From NCBI GenBank assembly GCA_910577155.1, contig CAJTMS010000007.1:1-52415 (forward strand): DNA of 52,415 nucleotides, read 5' to 3'. Shown one piece after another: positions 1-8,802 of the stretch. The DNA comes from an uncultured Mailhella sp. (GTDB taxonomy: Bacteria > Desulfobacterota > Desulfovibrionia > Desulfovibrionales > Desulfovibrionaceae). The notes beneath the pieces are model-generated. The model did not search any database, was not told where the DNA came from, and saw only the letters and a list, made by a program, of their open reading frames with translations. Each line of letters starts with the position of its first letter. Position 1 is the first letter of the stretch. The translations under genes were made by a program, and so were the position numbers.

Positions 1-11
1 TCTTCCGATCT
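1..11. other. Probable Illumina adapter remnant at contig end
   Basis: The first 11 bases, TCTTCCGATCT, are identical to the 3' end of the standard TruSeq adapter. They sit exactly at the contig edge, where untrimmed adapter is expected. These bases should not be treated as genomic. The MBOAT reading frame runs into them, so its last few codons at this end are unreliable. Confidence 0.75.
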
Positions 12-203
12 ATATATGGTTAATAGCCATGAAATAATAATGAGTGCAATCATTATCAGTATGGCAAAAGGTTCTCCCCATGCATAAAAGAAAAGGCTGA
101 AGACTAAAAGAATACTATTTCTGATTTTTGTCGGAGAGAGAAAATAACACGTAAAAAGCGAGGGTAAAAATATTGATAAAAACAAAGGAGATGAAAATAC
201 CAT
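1..203 (-). CDS. MBOAT family O-acyltransferase, N-terminal fragment (AlgI/PatA-like)
   Basis: This minus-strand frame starts with ATG at 201-203 and runs off the contig, so only about 64 residues are visible. They are very hydrophobic: MVFSSPLFLSIFLPSL, a short polar stretch (SPTKIRNS), then a second helix carrying FFYAWGEP. The MVFSS start and the YAWGEP motif are typical of the N-terminus of MBOAT proteins such as AlgI, PatA and DltB. These membrane proteins O-acetylate extracellular polysaccharide or peptidoglycan. A ribosome-binding site (GAGGA) lies 6 bases before the start. The substrate cannot be judged, because the catalytic His region and the neighbouring SGNH partner gene lie beyond the contig end. 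The last codons overlap probable adapter sequence. Confidence 0.8.
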   Translation of the reverse strand, partial: MVFSSPLFLSIFLPSLFTCYFLSPTKIRNSILLVFSLFFYAWGEPFAILIMIALIIISWLLTIYRSE

Positions 204-216
204 AAATTATCCTCAA

Positions 217-249
217 AAATAAGGTCAATCAATTTGATTGACCTTATTT
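217..249 (-). terminator. Hairpin between tRNA-Asp and the MBOAT gene
   Basis: A perfect 15-bp inverted repeat (arms 217-231 and 235-249) encloses a 3-base loop. Read on the minus strand it follows tRNA-Asp and is followed by TTATTTTTG, so it can act as a rho-independent terminator for the tRNA. It also directly abuts the ribosome-binding site of the MBOAT gene, so an operator role is possible. Confidence 0.55.
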
Positions 250-268
250 CATACCAGAATATAAAAGA

Positions 269-345
<77 letters not shown>

Positions 346-484
346 GCAAAGTGACAAATGCCACTGGAGAAATTTAATTATATGGAAGTAAAGATTTTGT
401 CAACTAAAAAAATATAAATTTTCATTTTATTTTTGTCTTGTTATAGTATGCGGTTGATTTTATAACATTTAGATATAATTATAA

Positions 485-545
485 AAATTACCAGTTTATC
501 TTTTTTATGGGGGAAATGATTTCCCCCATACCCCCATATCGCATG
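485..545. repeat. G-rich hairpin repeat, copy A
   Basis: GGGGGAAA (509-516) and TTTCCCCC (520-527) form an 8-bp stem with a 3-base loop, followed by a second C-run. Read on the minus strand, the block from GATATGGGGG onward closely matches the block near 20600-20645 (copy C). It lies in the 267-bp gap between tRNA-Asp and the end of mnmG, where no gene is visible. It is probably a dispersed intergenic repeat; regulation or termination is also possible. Confidence 0.5.
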
Positions 546-612
546 TTATTATTCCTATAAAAACAAGAACTTATGTATTGTAGGCGCTTAATCTCGTTCT
601 CAATCAGAGCGT

Positions 613-2532
613 TTATTTTTCCTCTTCCATTTGCTTTTTCTTTAACGCAATTTCAATGCAGGAAAGAGCCGCAGGTGTAACGCCTGAAATTCTGCCGGCC
701 TGCCCAAGATTGAGAGGCTTTACGCGGTTGAGTTTTTCTTGAATTTCGCGGGAAAGCCCGGGCATATCGGTATAATCCAAATCCTTTGGCAAACTGATTT
801 TTTCCTGAGCGGCTGTTTTTTGGACCATTTCTTCTTGACGGGATAAGTAGCCTGAATATTTTGTGATAATTTCTGCTGTTTCACAAATTTCAGGATAATT
901 TGTCAAGTATTCGGTGAGTGCCGGTAAAAATTTTGCCACATCTTTTAAGGGCACATTGGGACGGCGGCAAAAATCTTCAAGAGTAATGGCGCGTGTGGGG
1001 AATGCTTCCTGCATTTCTTCAAGCAGAGCCTTTGTTTGTGCGTCGGGGCGTATGCTGTTTTCACGCAGCAAGGTTAAAATTTCCTGCAAGATCTTTTGTT
1101 TTTTGGTAAAAATAGCAAAATGTTCATCGCTGACAAGTCCGCGTTCACGTCCAATGGGGGTCAGACGCTCATCGGCATTATCTTCCCGTAAAAGTAAACG
1201 GTATTCAGCGCGGGAAGTAAACATTCTGAACGGTTCTTCCGTTCCTTTGGTAACCAGTTCATCTACCAAAACCGCCATATACGCTTGGTCACGGCGCAAA
1301 AGGAATGGTTCACGGTTTTCAAGGCGTGCAGCAACGTTGAAGGCTGCCCAAAGCCCTTGGGCTGCAGCTTCTTCATAGCCGGAAGTTCCGTTAATTTGTC
1401 CTGCAAACCAAAGCCCTGAAACTTTTTTTGTCTCCAGTGTGGGCTTTAGCTGAACAGGGTTGGCGTAATCGTATTCAATGGCATACCCGGGGCGCACAAT
1501 TTTTGCGTTTTCCAAACCTTTGATGCTTGCAACCATGCCTTCCTGAATGTCGAGAGGCAGGCTCGTGGAAATGCCGTTCGGATAACATTCTTCGCTGTTC
1601 AGTCCTTCCGGCTCAATAAAAACTTGGTGTCGTCCGCGTTCGGGGAAGCGGGCAACCTTGTCTTCCACAGAGGGGCAGTAGCGTGCTCCTGTTCCTTCAA
1701 TAACGCCGGTGAATAAAGGTGACCTGTCCATACCGGAACGGATGACGTCATGGGTTTTTTCATTGGTCCATGTAATATAGCAGGAAACCTGAGGAAGTTT
1801 TGCTCCCTCACCGTGAAAGCTGAATGTTGGAGGAGGAAAATCGCCTTTTTGCTCTTCAAGCATATCGAAGTTAATGGAATCATACCGTAATCTGGGGGTT
1901 GTTCCTGTTTTGAGGCGTCCCAGTTCAATGCCCGCACGGCGTAAGGCGTCTGACAAATGCATGCTGGCTGCGTCCCCCAGTCTGCCTCCTGATAACTGTG
2001 TCAGTCCAATATGGATAAGTCCGCGTAAAAATGTGCCCGTCGTAAGGAGAACGTGGGGAGCATAGAATTTTTTTCCTGCGGCAGTAACAACGCCTGCGAT
2101 TTTTTGTGTTGTTTCTTCCTCTCCTTCTTCAATGATTAAATCTTCTACAATATCTTGCCACAGCGTGATATTTTTTTGTTTGAAAATAGTTGATTTAACA
2201 ACTTTTATGTAAGCTTCTCTGTCCATTTGCGCCCGGCGTGAGCGAACAGCAGGACCTTTGCTTTGGTTTAAAATCCGAAATTGTATGCCTGCACTGTCTG
2301 CCCAAAGCCCCATGGAACCGCCCAGAGCGTCTATTTCACGGACTAAATGTCCTTTGGCAAGTCCGCCTATGGCAGGGTTGCAGGATAAATGCCCGATTCT
2401 GTCTATATTGCTGGTAATAAGCAGGATTTTATGCCCTAATTTTGCAAGAGCCATGGCGGCTTCGCAGCCGGCATGCCCTGCTCCCACAAGGATACAATCA
2501 AAATGTTCTTCGCCAAAATATTCTTTGTTCAT
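613..2532 (-). CDS. mnmG: tRNA uridine-5-carboxymethylaminomethyl(34) synthesis enzyme MnmG (GidA)
   Basis: MnmG is the FAD protein that works with the GTPase MnmE to modify U34 of tRNAs reading NNA/NNG codons. The 639-residue length is normal for the long form. The N-terminal dinucleotide-binding motif GAGHAG is at residues 17-22. Both GidA family signatures are visible: GARYCPSVEDK near residue 280 and AGQINGTSGYEEAAAQG near 380. The C-terminal helical region that contacts MnmE and tRNA is complete. The gene stands alone on the minus strand; mnmE is not in the window. The ATG start follows a weak ribosome-binding site, but the MNKEYF..FDCILVGAG start fits the family. Confidence 0.97.
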   Translation of the reverse strand: MNKEYFGEEHFDCILVGAGHAGCEAAMALAKLGHKILLITSNIDRIGHLSCNPAIGGLAKGHLVREIDALGGSMGLWADSAGIQFRILNQSKGPAVRSRRAQMDREAYIKVVKSTIFKQKNITLWQDIVEDLIIEEGEEETTQKIAGVVTAAGKKFYAPHVLLTTGTFLRGLIHIGLTQLSGGRLGDAASMHLSDALRRAGIELGRLKTGTTPRLRYDSINFDMLEEQKGDFPPPTFSFHGEGAKLPQVSCYITWTNEKTHDVIRSGMDRSPLFTGVIEGTGARYCPSVEDKVARFPERGRHQVFIEPEGLNSEECYPNGISTSLPLDIQEGMVASIKGLENAKIVRPGYAIEYDYANPVQLKPTLETKKVSGLWFAGQINGTSGYEEAAAQGLWAAFNVAARLENREPFLLRRDQAYMAVLVDELVTKGTEEPFRMFTSRAEYRLLLREDNADERLTPIGRERGLVSDEHFAIFTKKQKILQEILTLLRENSIRPDAQTKALLEEMQEAFPTRAITLEDFCRRPNVPLKDVAKFLPALTEYLTNYPEICETAEIITKYSGYLSRQEEMVQKTAAQEKISLPKDLDYTDMPGLSREIQEKLNRVKPLNLGQAGRISGVTPAALSCIEIALKKKQMEEEK

Positions 2533-2682
2533 AGTAAATCCAATAAAAAGTGTGTTGTCACTATAGCCAGAACCTGTAAAAAATAAAAGGATTTTTTCCG
2601 GTAAAATTTTGCATTGCCATTATGCGTGGAACTTGATAAAAATGCAAGTATAATCAATGAGAAGAAAAAGAAAGGATATGCT

Positions 2683-2844
2683 ATGTCACCAATTTGGAAA
2701 GGCTTTTTAATTGGTTCGTCTTTGGGGATTTTTGCTGCACTTTTTGGCATTACGGATAATATGCCGCGCAGTGTACTGTTGGGAATTATCGGCGGTCTTG
2801 GTGCAGGGCTGACATTTAAATTGCGTGAAGGGAAGAAAAAATAA
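2683..2844 (+). CDS. Small two-helix membrane protein, unknown function
   Basis: This 53-residue protein starts MSPIWKGFLIGSSLGIF. The chosen ATG is preceded by AAAGGATATGCT, a good ribosome-binding site; an in-frame ATG at 2614 would add 23 residues without one. Two short glycine-rich hydrophobic segments (about residues 5-22 and 30-46) flank a turn, TDNMPRS, and the C-terminus is basic (REGKKK). It ends one base before the ATG of waaA, so the two are translationally coupled. I do not recognise a family. A role tied to envelope or LPS assembly would be a guess from position only. Confidence 0.7.
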   Translation: MSPIWKGFLIGSSLGIFAALFGITDNMPRSVLLGIIGGLGAGLTFKLREGKKK

Positions 2845-2845
2845 G

Positions 2846-4198
2846 ATGCGTTCTCTTCTGCTGCAGCGGATTTTTTTCTTTTTTTATTCTTTTGCATGGA
2901 TACTTGCAAAGCCTTTGCTTAAAAAGCATAAACGGCTCCGCGAAGGCTATGCCGAACGGGTGGCAGGCGGTGCATGGTCGGATATGGCGGAAAAAAAGCC
3001 CGTGACTCTTTGGATACAGGCTGCTTCCGGCGGGGAAGCCTATTTAACCCTTGCTTTGCTCAAATATATTCCCAAAACACATGCCCGTTGTCATATTCTT
3101 TGCACCAGTATGACAAAACAGGGCATGGAGGTTTTGCAAAAAGGAAAGCAGGCTTTTGAAAAAGCATGGCGGGAAAAATATACTGAAGACTGCCCCAAAA
3201 TTTCCCTTTGCTATTTTCCTTTTGATGATAAAAAATCCATGCAGAAAGCATTTTTGCTGGCAAGACCCAAAATCTGCATTTTACTGGAAACCGAACTATG
3301 GCCTCATTTTATGCGTTTGTGCAAGGCAAATAAAAGCCTTCTTTTTGTTGTCAATGCCCGCATGACCGAGAAAACCCATAAGGCGTATCAAAAAATAAAA
3401 TGGATTTTTACCGGATTCAATCCCGATAAAATTTTTGCCACACGGAAACAGGACAAGGCGTATTATCAGGACATTTTTCCGCAAAGTACCTGTGTGTTTA
3501 TGCATAATATAAAATTCGATACTGTGTATCAGGAACTCAATTGTGCCATGCAGGCAGCAAAGGACAATTCTTTGAAAAAAGTTTTTGCTCCCAATGTGTG
3601 TGTGTATCTTTTTGCGTCCGTGCGTCAGGAAGAAGAGCTGGAATTGCTCGCACTTATAGAAAAGCTCCATGCAAAAAAAACAAAAAGCGCCATTTGCATT
3701 GTCCCGCGGCATGTGGCGCGGTTTGCCGAGTGGAAAAAAGCGCTGCAGGAAAAAGGACTTTTTGTGCATTTTGCTGCAGAACTTTTTGAAAACAACAAAC
3801 AAATGCAGGCACAGGATATCATTGTCTGGAATAGATTTGGGGATTTGAAGGATCTCTATGCCCTTGCTGACTATGTGTTTGTGGGAGGAAGCCTTGCTCC
3901 CTTAGGCGGGCAAAATTTTTTAGAAGCTCTCGTTTATGGGATTATTCCCCATACGGGTATTTATTTGCATAATTTTTTGTGGGCGTTTGAAATGCAGGAT
4001 AAAACTAAAAATTTGGCGGAAGAAAATTTACTTTGCCTGCATGAAAATACAGCCATGCTTGCAGAAACATTCCTTGCGTTGCCGGAGGAAAAAAGTACGC
4101 AACATACTCAAATTCAAGAACGTTTTAAAATATGGCTAAAACCGTTGATTGGTGATACAAAAAGAATTATGCAGGAAATTCTGGAAAATGCAGAGTAA
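2846..4198 (+). CDS. waaA: 3-deoxy-D-manno-octulosonic acid (KDO) transferase
   Basis: WaaA (KdtA) transfers KDO from CMP-KDO to lipid A precursors at the cytoplasmic face of the inner membrane. The 450-residue protein has an N-terminal membrane anchor (about residues 3-25), then the GT-B N-domain with WIQAASGGEA, which contains the catalytic Glu of the usual AASVGE motif. The C-domain carries FVGGSLAPLGGQNFLEAL, the nucleotide-sugar-binding signature. It is slightly longer than most homologues (about 420-430 residues). I chose the ATG at 2846 over a GTG 21 bases upstream because it directly follows the stop of the small membrane protein gene. The family assignment is firm; whether it adds one or two KDO residues cannot be read. 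Confidence 0.93.
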   Translation: MRSLLLQRIFFFFYSFAWILAKPLLKKHKRLREGYAERVAGGAWSDMAEKKPVTLWIQAASGGEAYLTLALLKYIPKTHARCHILCTSMTKQGMEVLQKGKQAFEKAWREKYTEDCPKISLCYFPFDDKKSMQKAFLLARPKICILLETELWPHFMRLCKANKSLLFVVNARMTEKTHKAYQKIKWIFTGFNPDKIFATRKQDKAYYQDIFPQSTCVFMHNIKFDTVYQELNCAMQAAKDNSLKKVFAPNVCVYLFASVRQEEELELLALIEKLHAKKTKSAICIVPRHVARFAEWKKALQEKGLFVHFAAELFENNKQMQAQDIIVWNRFGDLKDLYALADYVFVGGSLAPLGGQNFLEALVYGIIPHTGIYLHNFLWAFEMQDKTKNLAEENLLCLHENTAMLAETFLALPEEKSTQHTQIQERFKIWLKPLIGDTKRIMQEILENAE

Positions 4199-4219
4199 GA
4201 AAGACTCATTGGATAGTGT

Positions 4220-5650
4220 ATGTTTTTAAAGAAAATTCAAGATATTTTTACCAATATAAAAGAAAATGTTGTGATTTTAGGTGCGGGGGAAGTGGGCTTG
4301 CACCTTGCCAAACGGCTGACCCAAGAAGGGAAAAACGTTGTTGTTATCGATAAGGATAAAAGCCGGTTAGACCGCATGACACAGTTTGTTGATGTGCAGA
4401 CTATTTTAGGCTCAGGTTCTTCCCCTAAAACGCTGACTCTGGCAAACGTTGAAGATTCTCAATATTTTATTGCGGTTACCAATGATGACGAAGTCAATCT
4501 GGTTGCCTGTCTTTTTGCCAATGCTTTGGCTCCCAAAGCCGTGAAGCTTGCCCGTATCAGCAATAAAGAATACGAAGAATATCCCAATGTGTTAGGCGGA
4601 ACGGGATTGAATATTCAGCTCATGGTTCACCCTGAGAGCGAAGTGGTACGCAGTATTAACCGTCTTTTGTCTTTGCCCGGTTCGCAGGATTATGCGGAAT
4701 TTGCAGGCGGACATCTGCGCATGGTTGCCTATGATATCAATAATACTCCTCTTGTGGGCAAACGGCTTATGGAGTTTAAAGATTTTGTCAAAAGTGAAAA
4801 TATCATGGTGGCAGCCATTATCCGTAATGAAAAACTGGTAGTGCCCAACGGGCAGGTGGTTTTACAGGAAAATGACCTTGTCTATTTTGCTTACGTGGAT
4901 ATTGCCCAGAGGGAACTTTTGCGGTTTTTGAATAAAACGCGGGCTTTTTTTCATTCTGTCTGCATTGTTGGGGGCGGAAAAATAGGGTATTTGCTGGCAA
5001 AGCTTTTTGAAAATAAAGGCTTGGACGTAAAAATAATTGAGAAAGATGAAAAACGCTGTGAAGAACTTGCCACGCTTTTGGACAGTACGCTTATTTTAAA
5101 TGGTGACGCTACCGAAACAACGTTATTGAAAGAAGAAAATGTCGGCAAAATGGATGTTATTGTTGCTGTTACGGCAGATGAAGAAACCAATATTTTAGCG
5201 TGTCTTTTGGCAAAGAGCATGGGCGCAAGGGATTCCGTTGCCCGTGTTAATAAATTGGAATATTTGCCGATTGTTAAACATATCGGCATTGACCATAGCA
5301 TAAATACGAGAATTGCAGCTGTAAACGGCTTTTTAAGCTATATACGGCAGGGCAATGTGGTGGCTTTTGCTTCTGTTGCGGTTGATGCTGCCGAGGTCAT
5401 GGAAGTATGCCTCACGGAAACCTCGCGGCTTATCAATAAACCGCTGATGCAGCTTTCTTTGCCTAAAAAAGTGATTATGCTTGCCTATATGCGTGAAAAT
5501 AAAGTATTTATTCCCCACGGACAGACAGTTTTTCTTGCGGGGGATCATATTATTTTCTTAGGTGAACAGCAGGCTATGCAGGAACTGGATGAACTGGTAG
5601 GGGAAAGAATAAATAATCAAACCGATGAAAACAGAATATTACCGCGATGA
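4220..5650 (+). CDS. trkA: Trk potassium uptake regulatory subunit TrkA
   Basis: TrkA is the cytoplasmic NAD(H)-binding ring protein that gates the TrkH/TrkG potassium channel. The 476 residues hold two tandem RCK units. The first Rossmann motif is LGAGEVGLHLAKRL (about residue 20), with an acidic strand end VVVIDKD. The second is GGGKIGYLLAKLF (about residue 250), with VKIIEKDE. Each is followed by an RCK_C segment. No trkH lies next to it, so the channel gene is elsewhere. It overlaps rdgB by 4 bases (ATGA), which indicates coupling. Confidence 0.95.
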   Translation: MFLKKIQDIFTNIKENVVILGAGEVGLHLAKRLTQEGKNVVVIDKDKSRLDRMTQFVDVQTILGSGSSPKTLTLANVEDSQYFIAVTNDDEVNLVACLFANALAPKAVKLARISNKEYEEYPNVLGGTGLNIQLMVHPESEVVRSINRLLSLPGSQDYAEFAGGHLRMVAYDINNTPLVGKRLMEFKDFVKSENIMVAAIIRNEKLVVPNGQVVLQENDLVYFAYVDIAQRELLRFLNKTRAFFHSVCIVGGGKIGYLLAKLFENKGLDVKIIEKDEKRCEELATLLDSTLILNGDATETTLLKEENVGKMDVIVAVTADEETNILACLLAKSMGARDSVARVNKLEYLPIVKHIGIDHSINTRIAAVNGFLSYIRQGNVVAFASVAVDAAEVMEVCLTETSRLINKPLMQLSLPKKVIMLAYMRENKVFIPHGQTVFLAGDHIIFLGEQQAMQELDELVGERINNQTDENRILPR

Positions 5651-6267
5651 AAAAAGTAGTTATTGCAACAAAAAATAAAGGAAAACTGGCTGAGCTGGAA
5701 GCACCGCTTAAAGAGCTGGGCTTCTTGGTGGAAACCTTGCCTTACGATTATCCGGAAATTGAAGAGAACGGCACAAGCTTTGAGGAAAACGCTTTAATCA
5801 AAGCTCGTTTTGTGTGCAGTGATTTGCATTGTATTGCCATTGCAGACGACAGCGGGCTCTGTGTAGACTGTTTGCAGGGCGCCCCCGGGATTTTTTCTGC
5901 CCGCTATGCACAGGATTATCCCCTTCTTGAGGGAGAAACAAAGGATGAGGCAAATAACCGCAAATTGCTTGATGTGATGAAAGATGTGCCGGATGAAAAA
6001 CGGCAGTGTGCTTTCCATTGCGCCATGGCGGTTGTTTTTCCTGACGGCAAAGAGTTTGTTGTCCATAAAACATGGGAGGGCAGATTATTGTTTGAAGGAC
6101 GCGGACAAAATGGTTTCGGATATGACCCTCTTTTTTTTGATGAAGCATTGCAGCTAACCGGTGCAGAAATGGCAAAAAGTGTGAAAATGGGGCGTTCACA
6201 TCGGGCAAAAGCTTTGCAGGCTGTCATTGAAATGTTCCGTGAAACCTTCCAATCTCCGGAAAAATAA
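5647..6267 (+). CDS. rdgB: XTP/dITP diphosphatase (non-canonical purine NTP pyrophosphatase)
   Basis: RdgB/HAM1 removes dITP, XTP and ITP from the nucleotide pool. The protein is 206 residues, normal for the family. It begins KKVVIATKNKGKLAEL, the substrate-binding T-x-N-x-x-K motif. It continues with IADDSGLCVDCLQGAPGIFSARYA, which has the metal-binding acidic residues and the SGL...GAPG..SARYA signature. GFGYDPLFF and the C-terminal SHRAKAL are also in place. It overlaps trkA by 4 bases at its start and murJ by one base at its end, so it lies inside a tight transcription unit. Confidence 0.96.
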   Translation: MKKVVIATKNKGKLAELEAPLKELGFLVETLPYDYPEIEENGTSFEENALIKARFVCSDLHCIAIADDSGLCVDCLQGAPGIFSARYAQDYPLLEGETKDEANNRKLLDVMKDVPDEKRQCAFHCAMAVVFPDGKEFVVHKTWEGRLLFEGRGQNGFGYDPLFFDEALQLTGAEMAKSVKMGRSHRAKALQAVIEMFRETFQSPEK

Positions 6268-7847
6268 TGTCTTTTTTTGCAAAAATAAATGCTAAGCAAC
6301 AAATGGGAATTGCTGCTCTGATTATGGGATTCAGCGTCCTTGTTTCACGCTTTATGGGGCTTTTTCGGGATAAAGTCATTTCATGGCAGTTTGGAGCAAG
6401 CGGAGAAACGGATTTATATTTTGCAGCTTTTATTTTGCCAGATTTTTTGAATTATTTGCTGGCCGGGGGCTATGTTTCCATTACGCTTATCCCGCTTCTT
6501 TCCAAATTAATGGAAAAAGATACGGAAGACGCGTGGAAATTTTTTAGCGCTGTTTTTTGCTGGGCAACAAGCATTGTTATTCTTTTTTCCTGTGTGCTGT
6601 GGATTTTTGCACCTTTTTTTGTTCCGTATCTTGCTCCGGGCTTTGATGACGCACAGCTTGTGCGGCTGACGGAATTTTTGCGGATTATTTTGCCTGCACA
6701 GATTTGTTTTTTACCCGGCGCCTGTTTTACTGCCCTTTTATATATTCGCAAACAATTTACCATTCCTGCTCTTGTGCCTTTAATATATAACGGCATGATT
6801 TTGCTTTGCGGGGTATTATTTCCGTATTTCGGAATTGTCAAAGGCATGGAGGGATTTTGCTGGGGAGTGCTTCTCGGGGCATTTTCAGGTTCATTGCTTT
6901 TGCCTTTTATGGCAGCAAGATCTGACGGTATCTTTTTATCCTTGCAATGGAAGCATTGTTATTTAAAACGGTTTTTAGCGATTGCTTTTCCGCTTATGGT
7001 AGGGCAGTCCATCACGGTTTTGGATGAACAGTTTATCCGTATTTTTGGAAGTATGGCAGGCACAGGGGAAGTCAGCCTTTTGAGCTATGCTCGGCGGATT
7101 ATGATGGTGCCCGTGGGGGTGGTTGCTCAGGCTGCCGGGGTTGCTTCTTTTCCGTTTTTGGCGAGTTTGTTTGCTAAAAATGATATGCAGAGTTTTTGTG
7201 AAACCTTGCAGCGAGCCATAAAAAATACGTTTGTCATTGTTTTTCCCATAACTTTTTATATGATTGCAGTGGCACAGCCAACACTTGGGTTTATTTTTGA
7301 AGGGGGGCAATTTGGCGTACAGGAAACCCGTTCGGCAACGCCGTATTTACAGATTATGCTTTTATCCGTGCCTTTTTGGTGTATACAGCAAATTTTGGGG
7401 CGTTCCTTTTATGCCATGGAAAATACTGTAACGCCTGCGGTGGTGGGAACCTGCGTTACGCTGGGAATTATTCCTTTTTATTTTTATTGCTCACCTCGTT
7501 TTGGCGGCATGGCTGTTGCGTTTTTAACCTGTTTTTCCATTGCCTTGTATGCGCTGCTGCTTTATTTTGCGGGGAAAAAATATTTTCAAAAAGCATATCA
7601 AGGAATACTTTGTCTTTTGTGGAAAAATGTGTTATGTAATGGTATACCATTTTTGTTTTGCCTTGCTGCAGGGTATTATGCAGAATTCTTTTTGCAGGAT
7701 AAACTGCCGTTATTGTGGATACAGGGCATGCATATTTGTATTGGCGGTATGGTGTATGGTTTGAGTTATCTTTTGGTGGCAAAAATTTTTGTGCCGGAAA
7801 ATATAACGCTGTTGCTTTCTCCTTTTTTGCGGCGATTGAAAAGGTAG
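6267..7847 (+). CDS. murJ: Lipid II flippase MurJ
   Basis: MurJ moves lipid II across the inner membrane for peptidoglycan synthesis. The 526-residue protein is almost entirely hydrophobic, consistent with about 14 transmembrane helices. It has the family N-terminus: SVLVSRFMGLFRDKVISWQFGA, then DLYFAAFILPDFLNYLLAGG. Conserved charged residues in the early helices (R of SRFMGLFRD, D of TDLYFAA) are present. The downstream motifs LSYARRIMMVPVGVVAQA and FIFEGGQF match the MviN/MurJ pattern. The start overlaps the rdgB stop (TAATG), and ispH follows after 4 bases. Confidence 0.95.
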   Translation: MSFFAKINAKQQMGIAALIMGFSVLVSRFMGLFRDKVISWQFGASGETDLYFAAFILPDFLNYLLAGGYVSITLIPLLSKLMEKDTEDAWKFFSAVFCWATSIVILFSCVLWIFAPFFVPYLAPGFDDAQLVRLTEFLRIILPAQICFLPGACFTALLYIRKQFTIPALVPLIYNGMILLCGVLFPYFGIVKGMEGFCWGVLLGAFSGSLLLPFMAARSDGIFLSLQWKHCYLKRFLAIAFPLMVGQSITVLDEQFIRIFGSMAGTGEVSLLSYARRIMMVPVGVVAQAAGVASFPFLASLFAKNDMQSFCETLQRAIKNTFVIVFPITFYMIAVAQPTLGFIFEGGQFGVQETRSATPYLQIMLLSVPFWCIQQILGRSFYAMENTVTPAVVGTCVTLGIIPFYFYCSPRFGGMAVAFLTCFSIALYALLLYFAGKKYFQKAYQGILCLLWKNVLCNGIPFLFCLAAGYYAEFFLQDKLPLLWIQGMHICIGGMVYGLSYLLVAKIFVPENITLLLSPFLRRLKR

Positions 7848-7851
7848 GTTT

Positions 7852-8775
7852 ATGGAAGTTATCCGTTCAGAACGAGCAGGCTTTTGCATGGGGGTTGCTC
7901 TTGCACTCAAAAAACTCGATATGTTGGTAGAAAAAGGGGGGCATGTGGGGACATTCGGTCCCATCATTCATAATCCTTTTGTTCTTGAAGAATATGCCTT
8001 GAAAGGGGTACGCTGCTTTGGTTCCGTGCAGGATGTAAAAGACGCATTGGAGCCTTTTTATGTTTTTTCAGAAACCATTGATGAAAAAAAGAAGAAAGAA
8101 GGGCAGCTGCAGATCAATTTACTTATCCGTGCCCATGGCATTCCCAATAGTACAGAAAGTTTTTTACGGAATTTGCCCCATGTCTGTTTAATGGATGCAA
8201 CCTGTCCAAGAGTGAAGGAAGCCCAAAATGCCATCAGCAAAGCTACCCAAGGGGATGAGAAGCCATGGACATTGCTGCTTTTCGGGGACGCTAATCATCC
8301 GGAAGTTGATGGTTTGGTTTCCTATGCAAAGGGAAAATATATTATTTCTCCGGATCCTGAAAAGCTGATTGCCTATGCAAGGAAAAAAGAACGGGAACAA
8401 ATGGTGCTTGCTGCCCAAACAACGCAGGACAGAGGGGTTTTTGACACTATAAAACGAGAATTATGTGCAATACTTTCTTCTCCGCCTGTTATTTTGGAAA
8501 CAATTTGTGATGCCACAAAACTTCGTCAGGACGAAGCGTTAGCCATTGCGGAAGATGTTGATGCCATGGTTGTTATCGGCGGAAAAGAGAGCGGAAATAC
8601 AAAAAGATTGGCAGAATTAGTTTTTTCTAAAAATATCCCTACAGTTCTGGTAGAAAGTGCCGATGAATTAAAAAGAGAATTTTTTAAAACAGTTAAAAAA
8701 GTTGGTCTTACTGCAGGAGCATCAACGCCAAAATCTTTGGTTGACGAAGCGGAACGGCTGTTAATGTCTTGGTAA
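7852..8775 (+). CDS. ispH: 4-hydroxy-3-methylbut-2-enyl diphosphate reductase
   Basis: IspH is the last enzyme of the MEP isoprenoid pathway, a [4Fe-4S] protein that makes IPP and DMAPP from HMBPP. The three cluster cysteines lie in AGFCMGV (Cys12), MDATCPRV and ICDATKLRQDEA. Substrate-binding motifs GPIIHN, RAHGIP, GDANHPEVDG and AQTTQ are visible. The 307-residue length is usual. It sits 4 bases after murJ; ispH, murJ and waaA together serve lipid-carrier and envelope synthesis. The ATG has an upstream AAAGGTAGGTTT as ribosome-binding site. Confidence 0.97.
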   Translation: MEVIRSERAGFCMGVALALKKLDMLVEKGGHVGTFGPIIHNPFVLEEYALKGVRCFGSVQDVKDALEPFYVFSETIDEKKKKEGQLQINLLIRAHGIPNSTESFLRNLPHVCLMDATCPRVKEAQNAISKATQGDEKPWTLLLFGDANHPEVDGLVSYAKGKYIISPDPEKLIAYARKKEREQMVLAAQTTQDRGVFDTIKRELCAILSSPPVILETICDATKLRQDEALAIAEDVDAMVVIGGKESGNTKRLAELVFSKNIPTVLVESADELKREFFKTVKKVGLTAGASTPKSLVDEAERLLMSW

Positions 8776-8802
8776 AACCGGTCAATGTGTTGAGGAGGAT
8801 AT

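Noticed and set aside
1599..1937. Several 60-190 codon frames opposite or within real genes (for example in mnmG, guaA, guaB, bamA and the acyltransferase fusion)
   Set aside because: They overlap well-supported conserved genes in other frames and have no family features.
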